Assembly: GCA_003485715.1 (NCBI GenBank)
Contig: DNIF01000197.1
Coordinates: forward strand, 1-5,010
Reading direction: 5' to 3'
DNA length: 5,010 bases
From: Gammaproteobacteria bacterium
GTDB taxonomy: Bacteria; Pseudomonadota; Gammaproteobacteria; UBA7966
Shown: in pieces, positions 1 to 5,010 of the stretch
How the letters are laid out: each line of letters opens with the position of its first letter
Numbering within the stretch: position 1 is the first letter of the stretch
Made by a program: the position numbers and the translations under genes
Notes under the pieces: model-generated
The model's input: only the letters and a program-made list of their open reading frames with translations
Database searches by the model: none
Told to the model about the DNA's origin: nothing

Positions 1-59
1 TGTCGCGACTCGTGGCGGTCAACGTGGAGCAGGCGGTGGCGATGGCGGCAAGCGCATGA
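1..59 (+). CDS. smc: C-terminal end of chromosome segregation protein Smc (partial)
   Basis: The only frame that closes neatly onto the next gene runs from base 3 to a TGA at 57-59 and encodes SRLVAVNVEQAVAMAASA. The start, SRLVAVNVEQAV, resembles the end of gammaproteobacterial Smc proteins, where a Ser-Arg-Leu-Val strand follows the D-loop of the ATPase head. The identity rests on this short tail plus the known order smc-zipA-ligA. Smc is the SMC-family ATPase that compacts and segregates the chromosome with ScpA and ScpB. Only 18 codons are visible, so domains cannot be checked. Its stop overlaps the zipA start as ATGA, which implies translational coupling. Confidence 0.72.
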   Translation, partial: SRLVAVNVEQAVAMAASA

Positions 60-835
60 ATCCGCTCGCATGGGCCCTGCTCATCGCTGGCGCCCTGCTC
101 GTGGCGGGGGTCTACCTCTGGGGTCAGTACCGCCAGCGGCGACGGGACCAGCGCATCGTCGAACGCATTTTCCAGGAACCGCCGCTCGATGATCTGCCAC
201 CTCTGCCTGGTGCCCGTGTCACCGAGCGTGAGGAGGAGGCGGCCCTGGCGGATCTCACCTCGCTCACGCTGGACCGGACAGAGAAGCGCGGGGAGAAGCG
301 CGCGCCCGCGCGCTCGCGTGCGCCGCGTCCCGCGCGACGTGGTGGGCGCGCTGAGCGACACGGTCAGACCGCCCTGGCGCTGGACGAGCCGGATCTCGCG
401 CCGACCCCGATCGAGCCCACCATCCTGGCGCTCAACATCATGGCCCGTGAGGGGCAGGTGTTCTTCGGCGCAGCCATCGAGCGCGCACTGCGGGAGGCGA
501 AGCTCCAGCACGGCGACATGGATATTTATCATCACCACGGAGTAGGCGGTTCCACCCGCGAACTGTCGGTGTTCAGCCTGGCCAATATGTTCGAGCCGGG
601 GACCTTCGATGCGGACGCGATGGACGACTTCGAGACCCGTGGTCTGTCGCTGTTCATGCAGTTGCCCGGCCCGCTGGACGGTCGCGTGGCGCTGGAGCTC
701 ATGCTGGCGAGTGCCCAGTCCATCGCCGCCAATCTCGATGGTCTGCTGCTGAACGCCCGCCGACAGCCCCTGCGGCAAGAGGATCTGCTCGAAATGCGAG
801 GACGCGCTGCCCCCTACCGCGCGCAGGGCGGCTGA
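56..835 (+). CDS. zipA: Cell division protein ZipA (FtsZ membrane anchor)
   Basis: ZipA is an inner-membrane protein that binds the C-terminal tail of FtsZ and tethers the Z-ring to the membrane early in division. The 259-residue product has the family layout. A single N-terminal membrane segment lies at about residues 4-23 (AWALLIAGALLVAGVYLW core), followed by basic residues (RQRRR, 26-30). A charged linker spans about 31-118, and the ZipA FtsZ-binding domain spans about 120-250. Domain hallmarks visible are DIYHHHG (156-162), FSLANMFEPGTFD (173-185), the LSLFMQLPGPLD stretch (197-208) and the helix SAQSIAANLDGLLLNARR (219-236). The protein is shorter than the 328-residue E. coli ZipA because the linker is short, and the linker is rich in Arg, Ala and Pro rather than Pro and Gln. 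The ATG at 56 is chosen because it overlaps the smc stop (ATGA) and places the membrane helix at the very N-terminus. No strong Shine-Dalgarno sequence precedes it, consistent with coupling to smc. Confidence 0.95.
   Translation: MNPLAWALLIAGALLVAGVYLWGQYRQRRRDQRIVERIFQEPPLDDLPPLPGARVTEREEEAALADLTSLTLDRTEKRGEKRAPARSRAPRPARRGGRAERHGQTALALDEPDLAPTPIEPTILALNIMAREGQVFFGAAIERALREAKLQHGDMDIYHHHGVGGSTRELSVFSLANMFEPGTFDADAMDDFETRGLSLFMQLPGPLDGRVALELMLASAQSIAANLDGLLLNARRQPLRQEDLLEMRGRAAPYRAQGG
281..304 (+). repeat. 12-base tandem repeat inside the zipA linker
   Basis: Two adjacent 12-base units, GAGAAGCGCGGG (281-292) and GAGAAGCGCGCG (293-304), differ at one position. They encode EKRG and EKRA (ZipA residues 76-83) in the disordered linker, so gain or loss of a unit would keep the reading frame. 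This looks like a recent slippage duplication in low-complexity sequence. Confidence 0.6.
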
Positions 836-836
836 G

Positions 837-2939
837 GTGGTGGCGGGCGGGAGTGGATCCGGGCCGGGCGGAGCCGATGCTGAAGCCAGCGCTGAGGGGC
901 TCGAGCGCCTGACGTGGCTGCGCGCCGAGGTGGCACGACACAACCGGCTCTACCACGCCGAGGATGCCCCGGAGATCCCGGATGCCGAGTTCGACGCCCT
1001 CGTGGCGGAGTTACGTGCGCTCGAGGCGGCCGTGCAGCCGAACCTGGCATCGACAGCGTCTCCGGCAGATGCGGTCGGTGCGCCGCCCTCATCACGCTTT
1101 GCCGTGGTGGTACACGCCGCGCCCATGCTTTCGCTCGACAACGCCATGGACGATGCGGCCCTGGCCGACTTCGACCGGCGGGTGCAGGCCGGTCTGGGTC
1201 ACACCGGCCTGGGGGACATCGGGGCCGTCGATTACTGCGCCGAACCCAAGCTCGACGGGCTGGCGCTAAGCCTTCTCTACCGCGATGGGCGGCTGTTGCG
1301 CGCGGCCACGCGGGGTGACGGCTCCCGCGGTGAGGATGTCACGCTGAATTGTTCCCGTCTGGCCTGCATACCGCGCGTCCTGGGTGCGGCTGCTCCCAGA
1401 GAGCTCGAAGTGCGTGGTGAGGTCTTCATGACCTGGTCCGGTTTCGCCGAGCTGAATCGCCGTCAGGCCGAGGCGGGCGAGAAGTGCTTCGTGAATCCGC
1501 GCAACGCGGCGGCGGGCAGTGTGCGGACGCTCGATCCCGAGGTGAGTGCCGGCCGTCCGCTCGAGTTTCTGGCCTACGGGGCGGTGGGGGCAGGGGGCGC
1601 CGCACTGGCAGGCCGTCAATCCGAGCTGCTCGACGCACTGGCCGCTCTGGGATTGCCGGTCAGCCCGCTCCGTGCCTGCGTGTCAGGTCTTGCCGGGGCA
1701 CGGGCCTACTTCGCGCGGATCGAGGCCCTGCGCGGGTCACTCGACATTCCCATAGATGGCTGTGTCTTCAAGGTCGATCATTTCGACTTGCAGCAGGAAC
1801 TCGGCTTCGTTTCCCGCGCGCCGCGCTGGGCCGTCGCACGCAAGTTTCCGCCGGAGGAGGCGATCACGCGGGTGCTCGGCATCACTGTGAATGTCGGTCG
1901 CACCGGGGCCCTCACCCCAGCCGCCCGCCTCGAACCCGTGTTCGTCGGTGGTGCCACGGTCACGAACGCCACGCTGCACAACGCCGACGAGATCATGCGG
2001 CTCGATCTCCGGGTGGGCGACACCGTGGTGGTACGTCGCGCCGGGGATGTCATTCCCGAAGTCGTGCGGGTGCTCGTCGAACGGCGACCGCCCGAGGCGT
2101 TGCCGTGGCCACTGCCCACACATTGCCCTGCCTGTGACACGCCAGTTGCGCGCGCGGCCGGTGAGGTGGTGTTGCGCTGTCCCGCCGGCTTCGTCTGTCC
2201 GGCCCAGCGGCTTGAAGGACTGCTCCATTTCGTATCGCGCCGGGCCATGGACATCGACGGCTTTGGCGAGAAACTCCTGCAGCAGCTCCTGCAGAGCGGG
2301 CGGGTGCAGGACGCCGCCGATCTGTTCAGCCTGACCTCTGCCGATCTGCTCGCGATGGATCGAGTGGGTGAGCGTCTCGCTCGTCGCCTGCTCGACAACC
2401 TCGCGGCCGCCCGTCACACCACCCTTGCCCGCTTCATCCATGCCCTTGGTATCCGGGAGGTCGGTGAGGCAACGGCGGCCCTGTTGGCCGAGGTCTTCGG
2501 CGACATCGAGCCGCTCATGCGGGCCGAGACCTCAGACCTCGAGCAGATCCCCGACATCGGCCCGATCGTGGCGGCGCACATCGTCGAGCATTTCCGTCTG
2601 CCGGCGCATTGCGCCCTCATCGAGCGGTTGCGTGCGCAGGGCGTGCAGTGGGAGACAGTGGCGACAGCCCCCGGTGGTGAAGGTCCGCTGGCCGGTCTCA
2701 CGGTGGTCCTGACCGGGACCTTTGCACTCGGCAGCCGCGAGACGCTGCGCGCGCGCCTGCAATCGCTTGGCGCGCGGGTGGGCGAGGGCGTGAGTCGCCA
2801 GACCAGCTACCTCATCGCCGGCGAAGCAGCGGGCTCGAAGCGCGCCAAGGCCGAGGCCCTCGGTGTCCCGGTGCTGGACGAGGCGGGTCTGGAGCTGCTG
2901 CTGGCGGGGGAACGGTCGCCCGCCCCGGCGTCTGCCTAA
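837..2939 (+). CDS. ligA: NAD+-dependent DNA ligase LigA
   Basis: LigA seals nicks in DNA using NAD+ and joins Okazaki fragments. The 700-residue product has all family domains. Domain Ia spans about 22-85, with NAD+-contacting Y39, H40, D49 and D53; E. coli Tyr35 is Phe52 here. The adenylation domain carries EPKLDG with nucleophile K138, R159 in TRGDG, E195 in VRGEV, K312 and K336. These match E. coli E113, K115, R136, E173, K290 and K314 at a near-constant offset of 22-23. The OB fold includes VGRTGALTP (353-361) and RRAGDVIPE. A zinc finger uses C430, C433, C448 and C454. Helix-hairpin-helix repeats span about 460-590 and a C-terminal BRCT domain about 614-690. The start is GTG at 837, one base after the zipA stop; a second GTG follows at 840, and AGGG at 825-828 is a plausible ribosome site. 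About 20 Gly/Ala/Ser-rich residues before the first helix make it longer than the 671-residue E. coli enzyme, so the exact start is less certain than the gene. Confidence 0.98.
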   Translation: MVAGGSGSGPGGADAEASAEGLERLTWLRAEVARHNRLYHAEDAPEIPDAEFDALVAELRALEAAVQPNLASTASPADAVGAPPSSRFAVVVHAAPMLSLDNAMDDAALADFDRRVQAGLGHTGLGDIGAVDYCAEPKLDGLALSLLYRDGRLLRAATRGDGSRGEDVTLNCSRLACIPRVLGAAAPRELEVRGEVFMTWSGFAELNRRQAEAGEKCFVNPRNAAAGSVRTLDPEVSAGRPLEFLAYGAVGAGGAALAGRQSELLDALAALGLPVSPLRACVSGLAGARAYFARIEALRGSLDIPIDGCVFKVDHFDLQQELGFVSRAPRWAVARKFPPEEAITRVLGITVNVGRTGALTPAARLEPVFVGGATVTNATLHNADEIMRLDLRVGDTVVVRRAGDVIPEVVRVLVERRPPEALPWPLPTHCPACDTPVARAAGEVVLRCPAGFVCPAQRLEGLLHFVSRRAMDIDGFGEKLLQQLLQSGRVQDAADLFSLTSADLLAMDRVGERLARRLLDNLAAARHTTLARFIHALGIREVGEATAALLAEVFGDIEPLMRAETSDLEQIPDIGPIVAAHIVEHFRLPAHCALIERLRAQGVQWETVATAPGGEGPLAGLTVVLTGTFALGSRETLRARLQSLGARVGEGVSRQTSYLIAGEAAGSKRAKAEALGVPVLDEAGLELLLAGERSPAPASA

Positions 2940-3865
2940 TCCTCGACCACGCGGTCCCTGCCACCCGACTTCGCCCGGTAGAGGGCGGCGTCGACGCGCT
3001 GCACGAGCGCCACACCGGCCTCTCCCGGGCGGCGCTCGGCGACGCCGAGACTCACCGTGAGTTTCACCCCCACGCCCTCGTGCAGGAAGTTCGTCGTGCG
3101 CACCGCTTCGCAGATGCGCAGGGCCAGACAGCGGGCGCCTGCGAGGTCCGTGTTCGACAGCAACAGCGCGAACTCCTCGCCGCCGTAGCGAAAAACGATG
3201 TCGGAGCCGCGTGTGCAGCCGAGCACGACCTCGGCAACGGCACGCAGGACGCAATCACCGAAGACATGACCGTAACGGTCGTTGACCTGCTTGAAGTGGT
3301 CGATATCGAGCAGCAGCAGTGACAGTGGCGTGGTGTGCCGCTGGCTCAGGTCCGTCTCGCGTGCGAGCGCCTGGTCGAAGGCCAGGCGGTTGTTGACGCC
3401 GGTCACCGGATCTTTGTAGGCCGTCTCGAGGGCGCGCCGGTAGAGCAGCGCATTGCGCAAGGGGTAGACGAGCGCGCAGAGCAAGGCCTCGAGGCGGGAG
3501 AGCTCTTCCTCGCTGAAGGGCAGGTGCCGCATGAGGGTCAGTGCGCCCAAGGCCTCACCGAGCAAGACGATTTCGTAACTCACCTGGTTCGCCGCAGGCG
3601 TCCCGTGGCTTGAACGGATCTGCTCGCGTGCGTGCTCGTAAAGCAAGCCCTGCTGTGCAATACGCGGCCGCAATGCCTCGTGCAGCCCGGCGATCAGGGC
3701 ATCGGTATCGAGCGTGCGCTGCAAATCGCTCGCAAGCTGCAGCACCGCGCCGGTCATCTCGCCCGGCCCGATCTCGGACAGGGAGCGTGGCTCGATGCGC
3801 ACGCGCTGGGACGACCTGCTGCTTTCGGTGCTGCGTGGGTCCACGGCCGTATACGCGAGTCTCAT
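2936..3865 (-). CDS. Diguanylate cyclase with GAF-like N-terminal region and GGDEF domain
   Basis: The product (309 residues) is expected to make the second messenger c-di-GMP from two GTP. The GGDEF domain spans about residues 148-306: DPVTGVNNR (152-160), the metal-binding DIDHFKQVND (187-196), the active-site GGEEF (228-232) and the terminal ALYRAKSGGRDRV. An RxxD product-inhibition site is intact (R219, D222), five residues before GGEEF, so feedback by c-di-GMP is expected. Residues about 38-147 have the length and alternating pattern of a GAF-type sensor (LQRTLDTDALIAGL, then YEIVLLGEALGALTLMRHLPFSEEEL), but I see no recognisable ligand residues. There is no signal peptide or membrane helix, so it is probably cytoplasmic. 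ATG at 3865 is the first possible start, since an in-frame stop lies at 3896-3898. It lacks a clear Shine-Dalgarno sequence, and residues 1-36 are Ser/Arg-rich, so Met37 (3757) is a real alternative. Its stop overlaps the ligA stop head-on. The signal it senses cannot be told from sequence. Confidence 0.93.
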   Translation of the reverse strand: MRLAYTAVDPRSTESSRSSQRVRIEPRSLSEIGPGEMTGAVLQLASDLQRTLDTDALIAGLHEALRPRIAQQGLLYEHAREQIRSSHGTPAANQVSYEIVLLGEALGALTLMRHLPFSEEELSRLEALLCALVYPLRNALLYRRALETAYKDPVTGVNNRLAFDQALARETDLSQRHTTPLSLLLLDIDHFKQVNDRYGHVFGDCVLRAVAEVVLGCTRGSDIVFRYGGEEFALLLSNTDLAGARCLALRICEAVRTTNFLHEGVGVKLTVSLGVAERRPGEAGVALVQRVDAALYRAKSGGRDRVVED

Positions 3866-4127
3866 CGATGGGTCACCGGGACGGGTCTCGATGCGTCAGC
3901 AAGCGAATTCCGTACCACCTTCGTGGGGTGGCGACCAACAGGCCGCCCTTTTGCCACGTCGCGCGCGTTACACCGCTTGCCGAAGCATGCCACAGGGGCC
4001 GCTTCCAAGGCAGGCCCGGATGCGCGTCACGAAAGCGGCGGGGCCGAGTCTTTGTCCCCGTCAGCAAGGAAATCCGTCGGCGGCGGAGGGCGGAGCCAGC
4101 AACGTTGCCTACGCGCCACGCTTGGGG
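3866..4127. other. 262-base non-coding gap between the SDR gene and the diguanylate cyclase gene
   Basis: Both flanking genes lie on the minus strand, so this gap should hold the 3' end of the SDR transcript and any promoter for the cyclase. I see no convincing -35/-10 pair, no hairpin followed by a T-run on either strand, and no tRNA or c-di-GMP riboswitch consensus. Small structures are visible. At 3975-3990 the minus strand reads GCATGC-TTCG-GCAAGC, a UUCG-capped hairpin with one mismatch. At 3915-3931 there is a CCACC/GGTGG inverted repeat with a 7-base loop, and at 4099-4108 the palindrome GCAACGTTGC. Two short stretches, GTCTTTGTCCCCG (4048-4060) and TTGGGGTCAAATCTTGC (4122-4138, crossing the SDR stop), resemble mobile-element flanks. 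Open frames crossing the gap have no recognisable protein content. Confidence 0.7.
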
Positions 4128-4907
4128 TCAAATCTTGCCGCTGGTGGCAGCCCGTTGCCGCACGGGAGTGTCAGCGGGCAAGGCGGCACCGAGCAGCCAC
4201 AGATAGGCCTCGACCGCCTCACAGATCGGGCCAAGGCCTTGCGGCGATTCGCCGGGGTAGGCCTGGCTACGCAGGGCGGTCGCTCGCGGTGCCGGATCAA
4301 GTGCGTGACAGCGGATCGGGGAGCCGCGCCCAAGCTCAGACGCCAGGGTGCCCGCAAGGGCATCGATGGCGGCCTTGCTGCTGGCATAGGCACCCCAGTA
4401 ACCCTTCGGTTCGCGGGCTACACCACAACTGGTGAAGATGATCCGGGCCGCAGAAGCAGCGCGCAGGAGCGGCAGCAGGGCGCGCGTCAACAGAAAGGGG
4501 GCGTGCAGATTCACCTGGTGCACCCGTGCCCACAGCATGGGTTCGTAGCGATCGATCACCCCGAGCTGGCCGAGGCTGGCGGCGACGTGCACCAGCGCAT
4601 CCAGCGACTCGCCCTCGGCAGCAACGGCTGCGGCCAGCGCGCCGAAGTCGTCCAGAGTGGCCTTCTCCAGATCGAAGGGGCAGATGCTGGGCGCAGGACC
4701 ACCGGCGCGCAGGATGTCGTCGTGAACGGCCTCCAGCCGGGGCAGATGCCGGCCACACAGCACCAGCGTTGCGCCCAGGGCACCGGCAGCCCGTGCCAGT
4801 GCCGCACCGATGCCGTTGCTGGCGCCGGTGATGAGCCAGCGCTGGCCGGAGAAATCGAGACCGCGCGAATTGAAGCCCTCAGGGGGAATGACTGACATTG
4901 CGTCCAT
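4128..4907 (-). CDS. yciK: YciK-like short-chain dehydrogenase/reductase with altered catalytic motifs
   Basis: The 259-residue product is a single Rossmann-fold SDR protein aligning along most of its length with E. coli YciK (252 residues), an oxidoreductase of unknown physiological substrate. The glycine-rich nucleotide motif TGASNGIG is at 27-34, Arg53 in CGRH sits where NADPH-preferring members often have Arg, and DL is at 79-80. The helix with N133 (QVNLHAPFLLTRALLPLL) and the YxxxK motif Y174/K178 (WGAYASSK) are present; WGAY and AYLWLLG are YciK-like. Three departures stand out. The residue 13 before the catalytic Tyr is Cys161, where E. coli YciK and most SDRs have Ser. The HNAG motif reads HVAA (107-110). 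The NPGGTRT loop reads DPAPRAT (204-210). Cofactor binding is therefore likely but catalysis uncertain. The start at 4907 overlaps the upstream stop by one base (TGATG); Met4 (4898) is an alternative. The C-terminal 18 residues do not match the YciK tail. The symbol marks family resemblance, not proven orthology. Confidence 0.88.
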   Translation of the reverse strand: MDAMSVIPPEGFNSRGLDFSGQRWLITGASNGIGAALARAAGALGATLVLCGRHLPRLEAVHDDILRAGGPAPSICPFDLEKATLDDFGALAAAVAAEGESLDALVHVAASLGQLGVIDRYEPMLWARVHQVNLHAPFLLTRALLPLLRAASAARIIFTSCGVAREPKGYWGAYASSKAAIDALAGTLASELGRGSPIRCHALDPAPRATALRSQAYPGESPQGLGPICEAVEAYLWLLGAALPADTPVRQRAATSGKI

Positions 4908-5010
4908 CAGGCGGCCGTCGCGGTGTGGTCATCGACAGTATCCGGTGGCACCAGCACGGTGTCATGGGCCTGCGCCGGGTCGGTCTCGGGAAAATCGAGC
5001 ATGTGATGCA
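4907..5010 (-). CDS. C-terminal end of an unidentified minus-strand gene (partial)
   Basis: Reading leftwards from 5008 on the minus strand, one frame is open to a TGA at 4909-4907 and encodes a 33-residue tail starting HHMLDFPETDPAQAHD and ending DDHTATAA. The TGA shares its last base with the SDR start codon (TGATG), the usual arrangement of translationally coupled operon genes, which is the main reason to accept this as a real gene end. The tail is acidic and probably disordered, and I do not recognise it. In Pseudomonas, yciK follows a phosphoglycolate phosphatase-type gene (mupP), but this tail gives no support for that identity. Confidence 0.55.
   Translation of the reverse strand, partial: HHMLDFPETDPAQAHDTVLVPPDTVDDHTATAA

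Noticed and set aside
1737..2441. A 234-codon minus-strand open frame inside ligA
   Set aside because: It is fully antisense to strongly conserved ligase domains, with no ribosome site and no family resemblance. Long antisense frames are expected at this GC content.
2945..2956. The inverted repeat GACC-ACGC-GGTC as a bidirectional terminator for ligA and the cyclase
   Set aside because: The stem is only four base pairs, has no T-run on either side, and lies inside the cyclase coding sequence.
2532..3254. A 240-codon minus-strand frame spanning the ligA/cyclase junction
   Set aside because: It is out of frame with the GGDEF gene on the same strand and is dominated by Arg, Gly and Ala, so it is a shadow of real coding sequence.
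3970..4000. A sigma-54 type promoter around TGGCATGCTTCGGCA on the minus strand
   Set aside because: The GG and GC elements are one base off the required spacing, and the -12 element reads GGCA rather than TTGC.
4099..4108. The palindrome GCAACGTTGC as an operator
   Set aside because: A ten-base palindrome is expected several times by chance in 5 kb, and it sits at the SDR 3' end rather than at a promoter.
3866..4127. A c-di-GMP (GEMM) riboswitch upstream of the diguanylate cyclase
   Set aside because: I looked on the minus strand for the conserved GEMM core and tetraloop-receptor segments and found no match. The gap only has small unlinked hairpins.
3541..4206. A 221-codon plus-strand frame ending within the SDR gene
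   Set aside because: It is Arg/Ala-rich with no domain, and it is antisense to the cyclase start and the SDR end.
3714..4895. A 393-codon plus-strand open frame covering the gap and the SDR gene
   Set aside because: It lies antisense to the SDR and cyclase genes and crosses non-coding sequence. Its product has no recognisable domain and looks like the complementary translation of a GC-rich gene.

Overview
The window is GC-rich chromosomal DNA, most likely from a gammaproteobacterium. The main evidence is the gene order end of smc, then zipA, then ligA. ZipA is an FtsZ-membrane anchor essentially confined to Gammaproteobacteria, and smc-zipA-ligA is a known conserved order there. The strong GC bias at third codon positions would suit a Chromatiales-like or other high-GC lineage, but nothing here fixes the genus.

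Layout. Bases 1-59 (+) are the last codons of the upstream gene, most likely smc. zipA (56-835, +) starts inside the smc stop codon, and ligA (837-2939, +) starts one base after the zipA stop, so the three read as one translationally coupled unit. It links chromosome organisation (Smc), division-ring anchoring (ZipA) and nick sealing (LigA). ligA converges on a minus-strand diguanylate cyclase gene (3865 down to 2936); their stop codons share the four bases CTAA, leaving no room for a terminator between them. A 262-base non-coding gap (3866-4127) follows. On the minus strand then comes a YciK-like short-chain dehydrogenase/reductase (4907 down to 4128), whose start overlaps by one base the stop of an unidentified minus-strand gene running off the right edge.

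The left half is ordinary, well-conserved housekeeping sequence. The right half has the more unusual points. The SDR protein carries Cys where the family has its catalytic Ser and has lost two other family motifs. The gap behind it contains short sequences that resemble, from memory, flanks of REP-associated transposase elements. The diguanylate cyclase looks catalytically complete, with an intact product-inhibition site and a GAF-like N-terminal region. I found no CRISPR array, tRNA, rRNA, complete insertion sequence, phage gene or defence system, and I do not think the window holds a new biological system.
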